A stretch of DNA of 64,000 nucleotides from Paenibacillus sp. JQZ6Y-1 (GTDB lineage: Bacteria; Bacillota; Bacilli; Paenibacillales; Paenibacillaceae), in NCBI RefSeq assembly GCF_040719145.1, contig NZ_JBFDUZ010000001.1:2604001-2668000 (forward strand), written 5' to 3'. Shown one piece after another: positions 10,763 to 20,549 of this stretch. The notes beneath the pieces were generated by a model, which saw only the letters and a program-made list of their open reading frames with translations, was not told where the DNA came from and ran no database searches. The translations under genes and the position numbers were made by a program. The first letter of the stretch is position 1. Each line of letters starts with the position of its first letter.

Positions 10763-11045
10763 AAAAAGCTCCCGCCCCTAATGGGACGAGAGCTTGTACT
10801 CACGCGTTACCACCCAACTTCCCCGCTTTTTTGCAAAAGCAGGCTCAGCAGCCTATACAGGCTGACCCTTAACGCGGGCTTACGCTGGAGCCTTACGTAC
10901 CGATATAATCCGGTATGCGCTCGACTTCAGTTCCTCCCGGACCATGTTCTACAGTGGCTTCCAGACCGGTTCGCAGCTGTTCCGGCTCTCTGTGCTGTGC
11001 CTATTCCGTATACTTATCCGTTCACTGGATTGCATATATAACTAT
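10763..11045 (-). promoter_or_regulatory. T-box riboswitch leader of metG
   Basis: On the minus strand the leader contains the T-box core GGGTGGTAACGCG (near 10803-10815) followed by the terminator stem GAGCTCTCGTCCC.../GGGCGGGAGC and a T-run at 10763-10768. Upstream sequence shows the stem I landmarks AGAGAGC and GGTCCGGGAGG. T-boxes bind uncharged tRNA and allow readthrough. I did not assign the specifier triplet with certainty, but the gene order implies methionine. Confidence 0.9.
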
Positions 11046-11052
11046 GTTTCTC

Positions 11053-11082
11053 AATATACCGAATACCCGCCGAAGCTGTCAA
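11053..11082 (-). promoter_or_regulatory. metG T-box promoter
   Basis: A perfect TTGACA (11077-11082) and GTATAT/TATATT (11053-11059) are 17-18 bp apart on the minus strand. The -35 overlaps the stop codon of yidD. Transcription would start just upstream of the T-box. Confidence 0.75.
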
Positions 11083-11390
11083 GCATTCCGCGGGTCCTGT
11101 TTGTATTCATGGATATGATGCTCCGGCTCATGATCCACATCCTGACGCTTGCTGCGCGGCGGTGGAACAAGATCAATACCGCCCGGATGAAACGGATGAC
11201 ATTTGCTGATGCGGCGTGCTGCGAGCCAGCTTCCTTTGAGTACACCATGTACTTCAATCGCTTCCAGCGCATATTGCGAGCAGGTTGGGTAAAAGCGGCA
11301 GCTTGGCGGCTTAAGCGGAGAAATGAATTTACGGTAAAAGTGAATCGGCACCTGTACAGCGCGACGGCTCAGCTTTTGTGGCGTATTCAC
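11079..11390 (-). CDS. yidD: Membrane protein insertion efficiency factor YidD
   Basis: It is a small protein that assists YidC-dependent membrane insertion. The 103 residues show the DUF37 signature: [25 protein letters not shown], then [37 protein letters not shown], with the three conserved cysteines. Its ATG overlaps the stop of zur (ATGA), so it is probably translationally coupled to it. YidD is usually found beside rnpA-yidC, so the zur linkage is unusual. The tail after VPPP is charged and His-rich. Confidence 0.92.
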   Translation of the reverse strand: MNTPQKLSRRAVQVPIHFYRKFISPLKPPSCRFYPTCSQYALEAIEVHGVLKGSWLAARRISKCHPFHPGGIDLVPPPRSKRQDVDHEPEHHIHEYKQDPRNA

Positions 11391-11914
11391 TGCTCTTGCC
11401 CTGCCACTGCGGATACGGCTTTCTTTTTCAAATGAAGCGCAGGGCCTTCCTTGCCGTCACCGCCGATAGGCATACCCTCTTCGCCGTTTGATCCGGCTTG
11501 TTGTGCCAGACATTCCTTACAATAACCGAACACCTCGAATTTGTGGCGGATCACCTGAAATTGCTCTGGCATATCGGTCATATCCATCGGACAGAAAGCG
11601 ATCGGATACGTTTTTTCACATTGCAAGCAGATCATATGGTGGTGATGATGATCCTGACTGCAATGACTTTTGAATTTGACTCCGTCTTCAAATACAACCT
11701 GTTCCAATACGCCCAGCTCCTGCATAACGCGTAGATTGCGATACACGGTATCAAAGCTCAGACCGCTATATTTACGTTCCATATATTCGTATACATCCTT
11801 AGCAGTCAAGTAGCCCGGCGCTTCAGCAAACAATTTTGCCAGCGTCCGACGCTGATCGGTAATACGCAGACCCTGCTTGGACATAATATCAATAATTTGC
11901 TCTGTGGACAGCAT
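11387..11914 (-). CDS. zur: Fur-family zinc uptake regulator Zur
   Basis: It is predicted to repress zinc uptake and alternative ribosomal protein genes when zinc is bound. It has an N-terminal winged helix (about 1-85, including [20 protein letters not shown]) and a dimer domain. That domain holds [29 protein letters not shown] and, later, CKEC, which give the structural zinc CxxC pairs and the His-rich sensory site. The layout matches B. subtilis Zur more closely than Fur or PerR. The chosen ATG at 11912-11914 has AGGAGG 8 nt upstream and gives 175 residues. A Zur-box-like sequence lies in its promoter at 12113-12127. Confidence 0.88.
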   Translation of the reverse strand: MLSTEQIIDIMSKQGLRITDQRRTLAKLFAEAPGYLTAKDVYEYMERKYSGLSFDTVYRNLRVMQELGVLEQVVFEDGVKFKSHCSQDHHHHHMICLQCEKTYPIAFCPMDMTDMPEQFQVIRHKFEVFGYCKECLAQQAGSNGEEGMPIGGDGKEGPALHLKKKAVSAVAGQEQ

Positions 11915-12112
11915 GAATCTTCCTCCTATCATCGTTCTGAATCGTCTACGATCAGAAACCCGCTTCTATAAATAATCATTTTCTATATCCTGGTTCCTTT
12001 AACTCTTATCAAATCCATCATAGTTCAAACAAAAATAGACTGCAAAGCGCATACCTTGCAATACCGGCAGTCCTCTACTTTTCGTATACATGATCTGTAG
12101 ATATAACACTAT

Positions 12113-12132
12113 TCGTAATCATAACTATTATA
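12113..12132 (-). promoter_or_regulatory. Zur-box-like operator and -10 upstream of zur
   Basis: TCGTAATCATAACTA (12113-12127) differs at two positions from the TCGTAATNATTACGA core of Bacillus Zur boxes. It abuts TATAAT on the minus strand (12127-12132), so binding would block this promoter. No strong -35 is seen. The leader to zur would be about 200 nt. Confidence 0.5.
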
Positions 12133-12251
12133 CACGAAAACGAGCGTAATGCCGAATATTTCTTAGAATTCATAAGAATTATTTGAACGGTTGGAGCCTA
12201 TGTATTGTGATATTCCGCTTTGATTCCAACGCATTCATTGGATGCAATATA

Positions 12252-12288
12252 GAAAAAACCGAAACCGCAATCGCGGCTTCGGCTATTT
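12252..12288 (-). terminator. Terminator of stalk/PKD protein gene
   Basis: CCGAAACCGC (12259-12268) pairs with GCGGCTTCGG (12273-12282) with one wobble pair around a 4-nt loop, followed by six T on the minus strand. Confidence 0.85.
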
Positions 12289-12404
12289 GAACTGGATAGC
12301 CCGTACATCACAGGCAGGGATGCGCATGAGGTGTACGGGTGTAGGTTCCAGTTGTTGAGATCTGGCAAAGTTTGTGAGCAGACATTCTTTGTGTCAGATC
12401 TTGA
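12284..12404 (-). repeat. Structured 3' untranslated region
   Basis: Between the stop at 12405 and the terminator lie nested inverted repeats. AACTGGA...TCCAGTT encloses CCCGTACA...TGTACGGG. Separately, AGATCTG-CAAAG pairs with CTTTG-CAGATCT (about 12358-12403). Confidence 0.5.
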
Positions 12405-14603
12405 TTATTGTTTTTTGGTTGGCATTTGGTTAAACAGCAGGTTGACTGGCAAGTTACTGCCCGGTGCGGCTGTAAACCAAATTTCTACTGATTCCGTATC
12501 CAGTGTACCGGTACGGTAAATGACAACATTATCGTTCGCGCTAGTTGTACCACCGTTGTTTTTGATCGGAGTACTGGTGCCATTTACATAAATATAACCA
12601 GAATAGCGTCCGCCACGCGCATTAAAGGAAATAAGCGTATTCGGTGCTACCATATCCAGCTTGATTCTGTACAATACACCAAAGTTACCAGCGTTGGATG
12701 CTTCGGTTTGTGCCAGCGGGTCCGTACCAGTCAGGTTCGGGTCGCTGTTGTTGTCGCCCAGTGGCAGACGAACGCTTGTGTTGCCGATCAGCTCGCCCAC
12801 GTGGATAATGCGAGTCGCATTGTCATACGTACCGCGGTTGTGGATACCGTCGCGATCCAATTTTGGCAAAGTGTTCATCGCTTGCAGCGGATCAGCGTTC
12901 TCATCCACCATGAGTACGGTGTATTGAACGGTAGCATCACTGACCAGATCACCGAACAGGGAAATAACGGTGTCGTTTTTCATCGTCGATGCGCTGAGTT
13001 GATTGAAGATCACTTGGCTTTGACCCGGTTGCAGGGTTACGGTTTGAGCATCTGCACCAGATTGAATGGATTTGTAGTAACGATCGATCGAGACTTTACC
13101 CGCTGCGGTTGCATAAGGGTTCGGTCCACCAAAACCAACATCCTGAATATTCAGGTTTGCCGGTGTAGCATTGGTGTTGGTAGCAACGATGTACATTTTT
13201 ACATTTTTGCCTGTTTCGTTCAGATGGTGAACCATGAAGCGTGTTGCACCCGTTGCGGTTTCTTGATAAACGATACCTTCCGACAGTACGCGTTCTGGAC
13301 TGTTACTGCGGATCAGGCGTACCGGCTCAGAGCTGGTTTCGAATGGTGTAATCGCGCGACCCGGTACTTCTGCACCGTTAAAGTCGAAGGAATCACCGAT
13401 TGGTGTAAACAGCGGGTAGAACTCATCAGCTGTGTACAATGTGCTATCTGTAATGTTGATCGTTTTGCTATACGTGTTTGTTTCGCCGTGCTTGTCTGTT
13501 ACCGTTAGTGTGACGGTTTGTGGACCTGGAGTAAAGAATGCAAGCTGCTTGTTGCCCCATTCCGTTTTGGTAATGGCATTCTCATCATCTGTACTCATAT
13601 CGGTATACGTGATCAGTTCACCCATACGATACGAGTCGGTGTTGGTATTGAACATAGCAACTGGCGGTTGGTTTGGAGGCAGTACATTGATCGTTACACT
13701 GTACGGATCGCTCCATTGTCCATTGGAATCCAGAACTTGATACGTCACAACATGCGCGCCCGCATCAGCGAAGATGTCCTCGCGTCCAGTCCAACGCTCA
13801 TCCACAATGGTAGCTCCGTTGGAAGAACTCGATTGTGTTTTGTATTGTACGGTTGTTTGAGTCGCATAGACATCTTTAGGCGATACAGTAAAGGATGCTG
13901 TCGGTTTTACCTGAAGATCCATGATGACCATTTTGCCTTGTACTGTATACGGAATACCCAGTGCGGCAGTGATGGAAGTGAGCGGCACCATAAACGTTCC
14001 TTTTTGCTGGAACGATGCGCCTTTCATCAGCGATTGTACGCCGTTCACTGTGTAATACTTGCTATCTGTTTTGAAACGCAGTTCTTTGCCGTCTTTGGTC
14101 ATGACGGTTTCTTTGGTTACGGAATCATATGTAAGCGTAAGGCCAACACGTTCCACCAGTGCGCGCACAGATACATAGGATACACCGTTTTTGACAGTCA
14201 TCGGCTGATTGGAGAAATACAGCTTGCCGTCACGGTAAATCTGATTGGAGTTCATCATAAAGATCAGTTTGTTCGGACCTGCGGAATACACATCCGTTAC
14301 CACCTGTGGTGTTGTCGTTACAGGTGCTGTTGGTGTAGTGGTCGGTGTTGTCGGCGTAACCGGTGTGGTTGGCGTCGTGGTTGTACCGTCCGTTCCTGTA
14401 GTGCCGTCCATGCCTGTTCCGTCGCCCGTTGTTGTCGGATCAGTTTGTACGGTATCCGTAGTAGAGTTATCGCTATATACATCCTGTTGGACAACTCCAT
14501 TTGCTGTATCGCCTTCTGCTGCGAAAGCCTGCGCTGCAGGAAACGTTGCCACAACCTGTGTGAAGGCAAGTACAGCTACTAGTATGCTCTTCTTGAATTT
14601 CAT
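12405..14603 (-). CDS. Secreted stalk-domain protein with PKD domain
   Basis: The 732 residues start with a clear signal peptide (MKFKKSILVAVLAFTQVV, cleavage near AFAAEG). A Thr/Pro-rich linker (about 50-105) follows, then a copper-amine-oxidase-N domain (about 110-230, two VPL/VSVRALV repeats). Next are a PKD-like domain with PPNQPPVAMFNTNTDSYRMGELITYTD and DKHGETNTYSKTI, and a beta-rich C-terminal half without a recognised motif. It is probably a cell-surface or wall protein; no enzymatic site is seen. I rejected the longer ORF because AAGGAG precedes the ATG at 14601-14603 and the signal peptide starts there. A leader of more than 200 nt precedes it. Confidence 0.82.
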   Translation of the reverse strand: MKFKKSILVAVLAFTQVVATFPAAQAFAAEGDTANGVVQQDVYSDNSTTDTVQTDPTTTGDGTGMDGTTGTDGTTTTPTTPVTPTTPTTTPTAPVTTTPQVVTDVYSAGPNKLIFMMNSNQIYRDGKLYFSNQPMTVKNGVSYVSVRALVERVGLTLTYDSVTKETVMTKDGKELRFKTDSKYYTVNGVQSLMKGASFQQKGTFMVPLTSITAALGIPYTVQGKMVIMDLQVKPTASFTVSPKDVYATQTTVQYKTQSSSSNGATIVDERWTGREDIFADAGAHVVTYQVLDSNGQWSDPYSVTINVLPPNQPPVAMFNTNTDSYRMGELITYTDMSTDDENAITKTEWGNKQLAFFTPGPQTVTLTVTDKHGETNTYSKTINITDSTLYTADEFYPLFTPIGDSFDFNGAEVPGRAITPFETSSEPVRLIRSNSPERVLSEGIVYQETATGATRFMVHHLNETGKNVKMYIVATNTNATPANLNIQDVGFGGPNPYATAAGKVSIDRYYKSIQSGADAQTVTLQPGQSQVIFNQLSASTMKNDTVISLFGDLVSDATVQYTVLMVDENADPLQAMNTLPKLDRDGIHNRGTYDNATRIIHVGELIGNTSVRLPLGDNNSDPNLTGTDPLAQTEASNAGNFGVLYRIKLDMVAPNTLISFNARGGRYSGYIYVNGTSTPIKNNGGTTSANDNVVIYRTGTLDTESVEIWFTAAPGSNLPVNLLFNQMPTKKQ

Positions 14604-14940
14604 CGTTCGACTCCTTCTTGTATCTTTTTTTCTATACCGAGATGTCAAAGAAAAACTCCCCCTGAAAGGCACAATTCCCTTCCCCTTCGCAGGTCGGAAG
14701 CCGGTTGCTGCAAAGGCAAAATTCCATTGTCCCCCCGCGTCTGTAAACTCGACGCTTGTATGACACATTAATAAGACGCGACTTTTTTTGAAAAGTTTCT
14801 CTGGAATATCGCAATCACTCATTAAAAGTCATGTATTCACAATTCGTTCACATTTACATTTAGGGGTACTTGAGCTTATTTTCATAGGATATGTAAGTTA
14901 TTGTATGCCATTACAGCCATATACCTAGACGTCCTGCACA
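14604..14940 (-). other. Long leader / intergenic region upstream of stalk protein
   Basis: The 220 nt before the start codon are unusually G-rich in places (GGGGGGAC, GAAGGGGAAGGG, CAGGGGG) and may form structured RNA. I could not match it to a riboswitch class: the ydaO core GGGGTGAATC and the c-di-GMP-I core are missing. A clear promoter was not identified. Confidence 0.3.
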
Positions 14941-14941
14941 T

Positions 14942-14979
14942 CGAAAAAGCCTGTCCATCCGTAGATCGACAGGCTTTGT
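14942..14979 (-). terminator. nagZ terminator
   Basis: On the minus strand AAAGCCTGTC and GACAGGCTTT pair, followed by a T-run (14944-14977), 145 nt beyond the nagZ stop. Confidence 0.75.
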
Positions 14980-15121
14980 TACACGCACTGGCGTTTGTAC
15001 TTTATTCGTCGCATAACCGGAACAGGAATACATGATCTCGTTCGGCATGCGCAAATAAAGATTCTTTGAACATCTCGCTAAAGGTTATGCTTCACATGAT
15101 ATGCGCTGGCGACAGACAAAG

Positions 15122-16753
15122 TCAAATTTGCACCAGATAACCTGGATTCAAGCTGACTGGAAGCTTGCCTGTAGCGGTTTCTGTTCCTGCCAGCACCGCC
15201 GCTAATGCCTCCACTGCATATTTCCGATTTTCATACGTACAGATATAGGTACGTAGCTCTGGCAGCTCATTCCAATCATACGGATTACGCATCGACACGA
15301 CGATCAGAGGTATCTGCAATTGTTCATGCAGAGCGTGCACCAGTTGCGCTTGTTGTTCTGGCAGCTGCCCTGCGGAGGTGTACGTAATCTGCACCACAAA
15401 GCCAGCCTGCTGTGCCTGTTGCAAGGCTTGTTCTCGCTCCTCTGCATCCGGCTCCGTGCTAATTATTAAGCGCTCTGCTGGCAAGCCAAGTGCTGTCAGT
15501 ACCTCCGCCAGATTGCGATCATGTCCCACTGCCTCAGCTACTTCTGTACGACGCGATAGCTGTGGCCAGATGACCAACCCCTGCTTACCATCCGTTGCAG
15601 GCTGAAGCGGTAGCTGATCATCATCCTTAACTACAGTGATGCTGTGTAGAGCGATGGAACGCAATATATTGGCATTGTCCTCATTGCGTAGGATCGTCAT
15701 TAGTTCCTGTTCGCTGACTGGCTCACGATCCATATTCCGTTTGGCTTTTAGCTTGCATATCCGTGCAACTGATTCATCGATCCGCTGCTCAGATATACGT
15801 CCCTGTTCTACCGCCTGCCGCACCGCTTGAATCGCAGCGATTTGGTCTTCTATCGTATGGCTAACTAACAGCAGATCCGCTCCTGCCTCCAATGCCATCA
15901 CGGTCGCCTCGGGAATGGGAAAATGCTTCGCAATCGCGTGCATTTCCAAACAGTCGGTCACGATCACACCGTCAAAACCCAGCTGCTGACGCAGTAGTCC
16001 CGTTAACACACGATGCGACAACGTCGCTGGTATAGAGTCCGGTTCAAATGCTGGGAACATCACATGCGCGGACATGATCAGGTCAGTGCCAGCAGCAATC
16101 GCCTTCTGGAACGGCAGTAGTTCTATTTGCTCCAGACGCTGTACATCATGCGGCACCGAAGCCAGTCCATAATGCGAATCCACCTCTGTATCGCCATGCC
16201 CCGGAAAATGCTTGGCGGTCGCAGCTACGCCCTGCTCTTGCATAGCGGTGATCGCTGCTGCACCGTGAGCCGCGACAACGTCTGGCTTTTCTGAATATGA
16301 GCGTACGCCAATGACGGGGTTACGCGGATTGTTATTCACATCGACACAGGGCGCAAAATTCACATTGATCCCTAATGCACGCAACTCACGAGCACTAATC
16401 GAGGAAGCTTGCGCTGTCCAAGCCGGATCACCCGTAGCCCCCAGCGACATATTGCCCGGAATCAGACTCAATTCCTCCTGATCAATCCGGCTAACCATAC
16501 CACCTTCCTGATCAATCGTAATCAGTAACGGTGGCAAGCCCTGATCATGCGCCTGCTGCTGTAGCTCTGCCGATAGTCGGTGAATCTGTTGCGGTGTACC
16601 AATATTGCGGCGAAAATAAATCACCCCGCCAATCTGATACTCTGCAATCAACTGCTTCACTTGAGCATCCGGCACAATATCATGAAATCCGCATACGAAT
16701 AACTGTCCAATCTTCTGCTCCAACGTCCACTTATCCATCGTCCATTGCGACAT
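15122..16753 (-). CDS. nagZ: Beta-N-acetylhexosaminidase, GH3 family (NagZ-like)
   Basis: It is predicted to remove N-acetylglucosamine from muropeptides or related glycans. The N-terminal TIM barrel (about 1-340) has TIDQEGGMVSRI, the catalytic loop KHFPGHGDTEVDSHYGL with the His/Asp pair, and the nucleophile region GVIVTDCLEMHAI. A second alpha/beta domain (about 375-540) includes PLIVVSMRNPYDW. Length is 543 residues from the ATG at 16751-16753, which has GGAGGG with good spacing; the longer ORF start is a read-through of the leader. No signal peptide is seen, so it is probably cytoplasmic. It stands alone, bounded by terminators on both sides. Confidence 0.9.
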   Translation of the reverse strand: MSQWTMDKWTLEQKIGQLFVCGFHDIVPDAQVKQLIAEYQIGGVIYFRRNIGTPQQIHRLSAELQQQAHDQGLPPLLITIDQEGGMVSRIDQEELSLIPGNMSLGATGDPAWTAQASSISARELRALGINVNFAPCVDVNNNPRNPVIGVRSYSEKPDVVAAHGAAAITAMQEQGVAATAKHFPGHGDTEVDSHYGLASVPHDVQRLEQIELLPFQKAIAAGTDLIMSAHVMFPAFEPDSIPATLSHRVLTGLLRQQLGFDGVIVTDCLEMHAIAKHFPIPEATVMALEAGADLLLVSHTIEDQIAAIQAVRQAVEQGRISEQRIDESVARICKLKAKRNMDREPVSEQELMTILRNEDNANILRSIALHSITVVKDDDQLPLQPATDGKQGLVIWPQLSRRTEVAEAVGHDRNLAEVLTALGLPAERLIISTEPDAEEREQALQQAQQAGFVVQITYTSAGQLPEQQAQLVHALHEQLQIPLIVVSMRNPYDWNELPELRTYICTYENRKYAVEALAAVLAGTETATGKLPVSLNPGYLVQI

Positions 16754-16858
16754 CTGTATCCCTCCTGCGGACCCGTACACTTGGCGATCCGGTAGTGTAT
16801 GTATTGTAATCCAGTATAAAGTCCACTCACTCCTACAACAATTGGACAAACTGTACAA

Positions 16859-16890
16859 AAAAACACCCCGTCCGAAGACAGGGTGCCCAT
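16859..16890 (-). terminator. pflA terminator
   Basis: On the minus strand CACCCTGTC-TTCG-GACGGGGTG, a UUCG tetraloop hairpin (16866-16887), is followed by seven T. Confidence 0.9.
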
Positions 16891-16957
16891 GAGGTGAAGC
16901 GGTAGACTTATGAATACACACGATTTCATACATGAGGATGATACAAACAGATATATC

Positions 16958-17695
16958 TTATACGCAGGCTCCTTGACGTCTGCCCTGCTCAATCAGGCGA
17001 TACGCGCGTTCTACTTCGGCTTCTGTCGGTGAAGGTACGCCGTCCAGCGGATAGAGGCGACCAAGCGACTCCCATTTGTAGATGCCCATCTGGTGGTATG
17101 GCAGAATCTCGAATTTCTCCACACCATGTAGGGTAGCGATGAATTCACCCAATGCGATCAGGTCTTCTTCCGCATCGTGGATGCCTGGTACGAAAACATG
17201 TCGTATCCACATTTTACGTCCATGATCCGATAACCACTGTGCCAGCTTCAGTGTACGCTCATTGGATACGCCCGTTAGCTTTTTGTGCTTTTCATTGTTG
17301 ATATGCTTGAGATCCAGCATAACGAGATCGGTCACGTCTAGCAGCTCGTGAATCTTTTCCCCATCATTGTAGCCGTTGCTATCGAGGGTTGTGTGCAGAT
17401 TCCAGCGTTCTTTGACCTCTTTGAACAATGCTTTGACGAAAGGGGCTTGTAGTGTCGGTTCACCACCAGAGACGGTAAGCCCGCCGCCGGAGCTGCGATA
17501 GTAATTCAGGTAAGGCTGGATTTCGGAAAGAACTTCTTCCAGTTCCATCACCTTGCCGCCGTCTAGATTCCAGGTATCGGGATTATGACAATACTGGCAT
17601 TTCATCAGGCACCCCTGCATAAATAGTACGAATCGAATACCTGGACCATCGACAGTACCGAAGGTCTCCAGCGAGTGAACACGGCCTGTTACCAT
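16958..17695 (-). CDS. pflA: Pyruvate formate-lyase activating enzyme
   Basis: It is a radical SAM enzyme that installs the glycyl radical on pyruvate formate-lyase under anaerobiosis. The cluster motif is Cys29-x3-Cys33-x2-Cys36 (GCLMKCQYCHNP). Also present are GGGLTVSGGEP for SAM binding and VMLDLKHIN. Length is 245 residues from the ATG at 17695; another ATG six bases upstream is only 4 nt from AAAGGGG and less likely. It lies about 100 nt downstream of pflB on the same strand with no terminator between them, so it is probably co-transcribed under Fnr control. Confidence 0.95.
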   Translation of the reverse strand: MVTGRVHSLETFGTVDGPGIRFVLFMQGCLMKCQYCHNPDTWNLDGGKVMELEEVLSEIQPYLNYYRSSGGGLTVSGGEPTLQAPFVKALFKEVKERWNLHTTLDSNGYNDGEKIHELLDVTDLVMLDLKHINNEKHKKLTGVSNERTLKLAQWLSDHGRKMWIRHVFVPGIHDAEEDLIALGEFIATLHGVEKFEILPYHQMGIYKWESLGRLYPLDGVPSPTEAEVERAYRLIEQGRRQGACV

Positions 17696-17801
17696 GATCA
17701 TTCAGCCCCTTTCATTATGAGTGATTTGCAGGACATGTCTATTGCTGTTACATATGACATGTCCTGCAAGCGTTGATGTGTTGGTTGAATATGCTGCGTA
17801 A

Positions 17802-20069
17802 TTACATGTTGCTGTGGAACGTACGGTTGATTACGTCCAGCTGTTGCTCTCTAGTCAGTTTAATAAAGTTAACCGCATAGCCAGAGACACGAATGGTCAG
17901 CTGTGGATAGTTCTCTGGATGTTCCATCGCATCCATCAGTTGTTCACGGTCAAATACGTTGACGTTCAAGTGGTGAGCGTCACTACCGAAGTAGCCATCC
18001 AGCATAGCCACCAGATTGGATTTGCGAATTTCTTCTTCTTTACCCAGTGCTTTTGGCACGATGGAGAAGGTGTTGGAGATACCGTCTAGGCTATCTTCGT
18101 ATGGCAGTTTAGCAACGGAACTCAGGGATGCCAGTGCGCCTTTTTTGTCGCGTCCATGCATTGGGTTCGCACCCGGTGCAAATGGTTCGCCTGCTTTACG
18201 TCCGTCTGGTGTAGTACCTGTTTTCTTACCATATACGACGTTCGATGTGATGGTCAGTACAGATTGAGTCGGCAGTGCGTTACGGTACGTTTTGTGTTGG
18301 CGAATCATGCTCATGAAGGTTTCAACCAGCTCTACGGCGATCTGATCGACACGATCATCGTTGTTACCGTAGCAAGGGTAGTCGCCTTCAATTTCAAAGT
18401 CAACAGCGATGCCTTGTTCGTTACGGATCGGTTTCACTTTCGCGTATTTGATAGCGCTCAGGGAGTCAGCAGCAACCGACAGACCGGCAATACCGCAAGC
18501 CATTGTACGCAGAATGTCACGATCATGCAGTGCCATTTCGATACGCTCATAGCTGTATTTATCGTGCATGAAGTGGATGATGTTCAGTGCATCCATGTAC
18601 ACTTTCGACAGCCATTGCATCATCGGTTTGTAACGGTTCAGCACTTCATCATAATCGAGGTACTCGGAAGTAATCGCTGGGAATTCAGGCCCTACTTGTG
18701 CGCCGGATTTCTCGTCTTTACCACCGTTGATCGCATACAGCAATGTTTTGGCAAGGTTGGCACGTGCGCCGAAGAATTGCATTTGTTTACCGATACGCAT
18801 CGCGGATACGCAGCAAGCAATACCGTAGTCATCACCATAGATCGGACGCATCAGATCATCATTTTCATACTGAATAGAGCTTGTTTCGATAGAAACTTTG
18901 GCACAATATTTTTTGAAGCCTTCTGGCAGTTGTTCAGACCACAGAACAGTCAGGTTCGGTTCTGGTGCAGGACCTAGATTGTACAGGGTATGCAGGAAGC
19001 GGAAGCTGCTTTTGGTTACCCGAGTTTTGCCGTCGACTGCCATACCACCGATTGATTCGGTTACCCATGTTGGGTCACCACTGAACAGTTCGTTGTAATC
19101 TGGTGTACGCAGGAATTTCACAATCCGCAGTTTCATAACAAAATGGTCAACTAGTTCTTGTGCTTGTTCTTCAGTCAGTGTGCCTTCTTTTACATCGCGT
19201 TCAATGTAAATATCGAGGAAGGAAGATACACGTCCGAGCGACATTGCTGCGCCGTTTTGTTCTTTCACAGCTGCCAGATAACCGAAGTACAACCATTGGA
19301 ACGCTTCTTTAGCATTTTGTGCTGGTTTGGAAATGTCGAAGCCGTGTTCGGCTGCCATTTGCTTCAGTTCATTCAGCGCTCTGTATTGCTCGCTGATTTC
19401 TTCCCGTTGGCGAATGGTGTTTTCGTCCATGTATTCGCCCAGTGTTTCGTCATGCTCACGTTGTTTTTGTTTCATCAGGAAGTCTACACCATACAGCGCT
19501 ACACGGCGATAGTCACCGATAATGCGTCCACGACCATAAGCATCTGGCAGACCAGTTACGATACCGGATTTGCGTGCTGCACGAATCTCAGCAGTGTAAG
19601 CATCGAATACACCTTGGTTATGCGTTTTACGAATGTTAGTGAAAATGTCGATTATGGATTGTGGAACTTCAAATCCGTATGCTTTACAAGCATCGATCAC
19701 CATGCGGATACCACCATAAGGCTGAATCGCACGTTTGAAAGGTGCATCCGTTTGTACGCCGACAACTTGCTCTTTGTCTTTGTCCAAGTAGCCCGGACCG
19801 TGCGATACGATGGAAGCTGGTGTATTCACGTCTACATCCCATACACCGCCACGCTCGCGTTCTTCTCTGGACAGCTGGGAAACGATGTTCCACAGGTCAT
19901 TTGTATTTTGAGTTGGACCTGCGAGGAAGTTTTCGTTGCCAACATAAGGTTTAATATTTTCGTCAATGAAGTTTTTTGTGTCTACATGATTGGTCCATTT
20001 ACCTGTGTGAAAACCTCTCCAGGCTTGTTGTTGTGATTGATCCTGTACGTTTCTTTCGATTACCGACAT
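17802..20069 (-). CDS. pflB: Pyruvate formate-lyase (formate C-acetyltransferase)
   Basis: It converts pyruvate and CoA to formate and acetyl-CoA in mixed-acid fermentation. The 755 residues show the PFL N-terminal domain, the catalytic Cys-Cys pair in [14 protein letters not shown], and the C-terminal glycyl-radical motif RVSGYAVNF with Gly730 as radical site. The start at 20067-20069 has GGAGG with 8 nt spacing; the ATG 15 bases upstream overlaps that site. Upstream are three TGTGA-N6-TCACA-type boxes, one of them 41.5 bp before the inferred transcription start, so anaerobic activation by the Fnr encoded at 23592 is expected. Confidence 0.97.
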   Translation of the reverse strand: MSVIERNVQDQSQQQAWRGFHTGKWTNHVDTKNFIDENIKPYVGNENFLAGPTQNTNDLWNIVSQLSREERERGGVWDVDVNTPASIVSHGPGYLDKDKEQVVGVQTDAPFKRAIQPYGGIRMVIDACKAYGFEVPQSIIDIFTNIRKTHNQGVFDAYTAEIRAARKSGIVTGLPDAYGRGRIIGDYRRVALYGVDFLMKQKQREHDETLGEYMDENTIRQREEISEQYRALNELKQMAAEHGFDISKPAQNAKEAFQWLYFGYLAAVKEQNGAAMSLGRVSSFLDIYIERDVKEGTLTEEQAQELVDHFVMKLRIVKFLRTPDYNELFSGDPTWVTESIGGMAVDGKTRVTKSSFRFLHTLYNLGPAPEPNLTVLWSEQLPEGFKKYCAKVSIETSSIQYENDDLMRPIYGDDYGIACCVSAMRIGKQMQFFGARANLAKTLLYAINGGKDEKSGAQVGPEFPAITSEYLDYDEVLNRYKPMMQWLSKVYMDALNIIHFMHDKYSYERIEMALHDRDILRTMACGIAGLSVAADSLSAIKYAKVKPIRNEQGIAVDFEIEGDYPCYGNNDDRVDQIAVELVETFMSMIRQHKTYRNALPTQSVLTITSNVVYGKKTGTTPDGRKAGEPFAPGANPMHGRDKKGALASLSSVAKLPYEDSLDGISNTFSIVPKALGKEEEIRKSNLVAMLDGYFGSDAHHLNVNVFDREQLMDAMEHPENYPQLTIRVSGYAVNFIKLTREQQLDVINRTFHSNM

Positions 20070-20088
20070 TGATAATCCCTCCATTATT

Positions 20089-20104
20089 TGTGAATAAAAT
20101 CACA
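20089..20104. promoter_or_regulatory. Fnr/CRP-type box in the pflB leader
   Basis: TGTGA-ATAAAA-TCACA is a perfect palindromic box lying between the inferred transcription start (about 20162) and the pflB ribosome binding site. Such a position would favour repression or serve a second start site. Confidence 0.65.
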
Positions 20105-20168
20105 AATTGTGTTATGACATTGACTTGGTTGTCTCAGCGCCGGTTCGTTGTGTTCCGGCTATGTCCTT

Positions 20169-20211
20169 ATTATGCAGGATGATGGATCATATTGATGTGA
20201 TTTTTATCACA
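20169..20211 (-). promoter_or_regulatory. Fnr-dependent pflB promoter
   Basis: The box TGTGA-TTTTTA-TCACA (20196-20211) is centred 32 bp from the -10 CATAAT (20169-20174). That places it at -41.5, the class II activator position; there is no -35 consensus. A weaker box, TATGA-TTTTTA-TCACT, lies at 20227-20242 (about -72). Confidence 0.78.
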
Positions 20212-20500
20212 TTAATGGCGTCTCATTATGATTTTTATCACTTTCTGTCATTGATACAGCAAAATTTTAAATATGATACAGATGCACCTCCTTAGCGACG
20301 GACATATGCAAAAAATACAATAGTCCACATCCCCTACACTCTACTGACTTGATACAGGAAGACGAGAAATCCCGATACAGTTGCCGTACTTTTGAACAAT
20401 ATAAAATGGAACTGCTGCAATTTGAAATGCACTCCGCTTCCTTCAAATTATATTCCGCAGAGGATATGGGATGACGAGCAACACCTCCTTTCCAGAATAA

Positions 20501-20549
20501 GAAAAAAGGCTGCGGTCAATCCGTACTCACAGCGGATGACAGCAGCCTA
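20501..20549 (-). terminator. adhE terminator
   Basis: AGGCTGC (20507-20513) pairs with GCAGCCT (20542-20548) with an inner helix; six T follow on the minus strand. Confidence 0.85.

Noticed and set aside
12000-12070. Attenuator-type terminator between the zur promoter and zur
   Set aside because: GACTGC/GCAGTC can pair before TATTTTTG, but the stem is short with a large irregular loop; too weak to list.
13518-14582. 354-codon plus-strand open frame opposite the stalk/PKD protein
   Set aside because: It is Cys- and Arg-rich and lacks a start site; it is a reverse shadow of the Thr/Pro-rich coding region.
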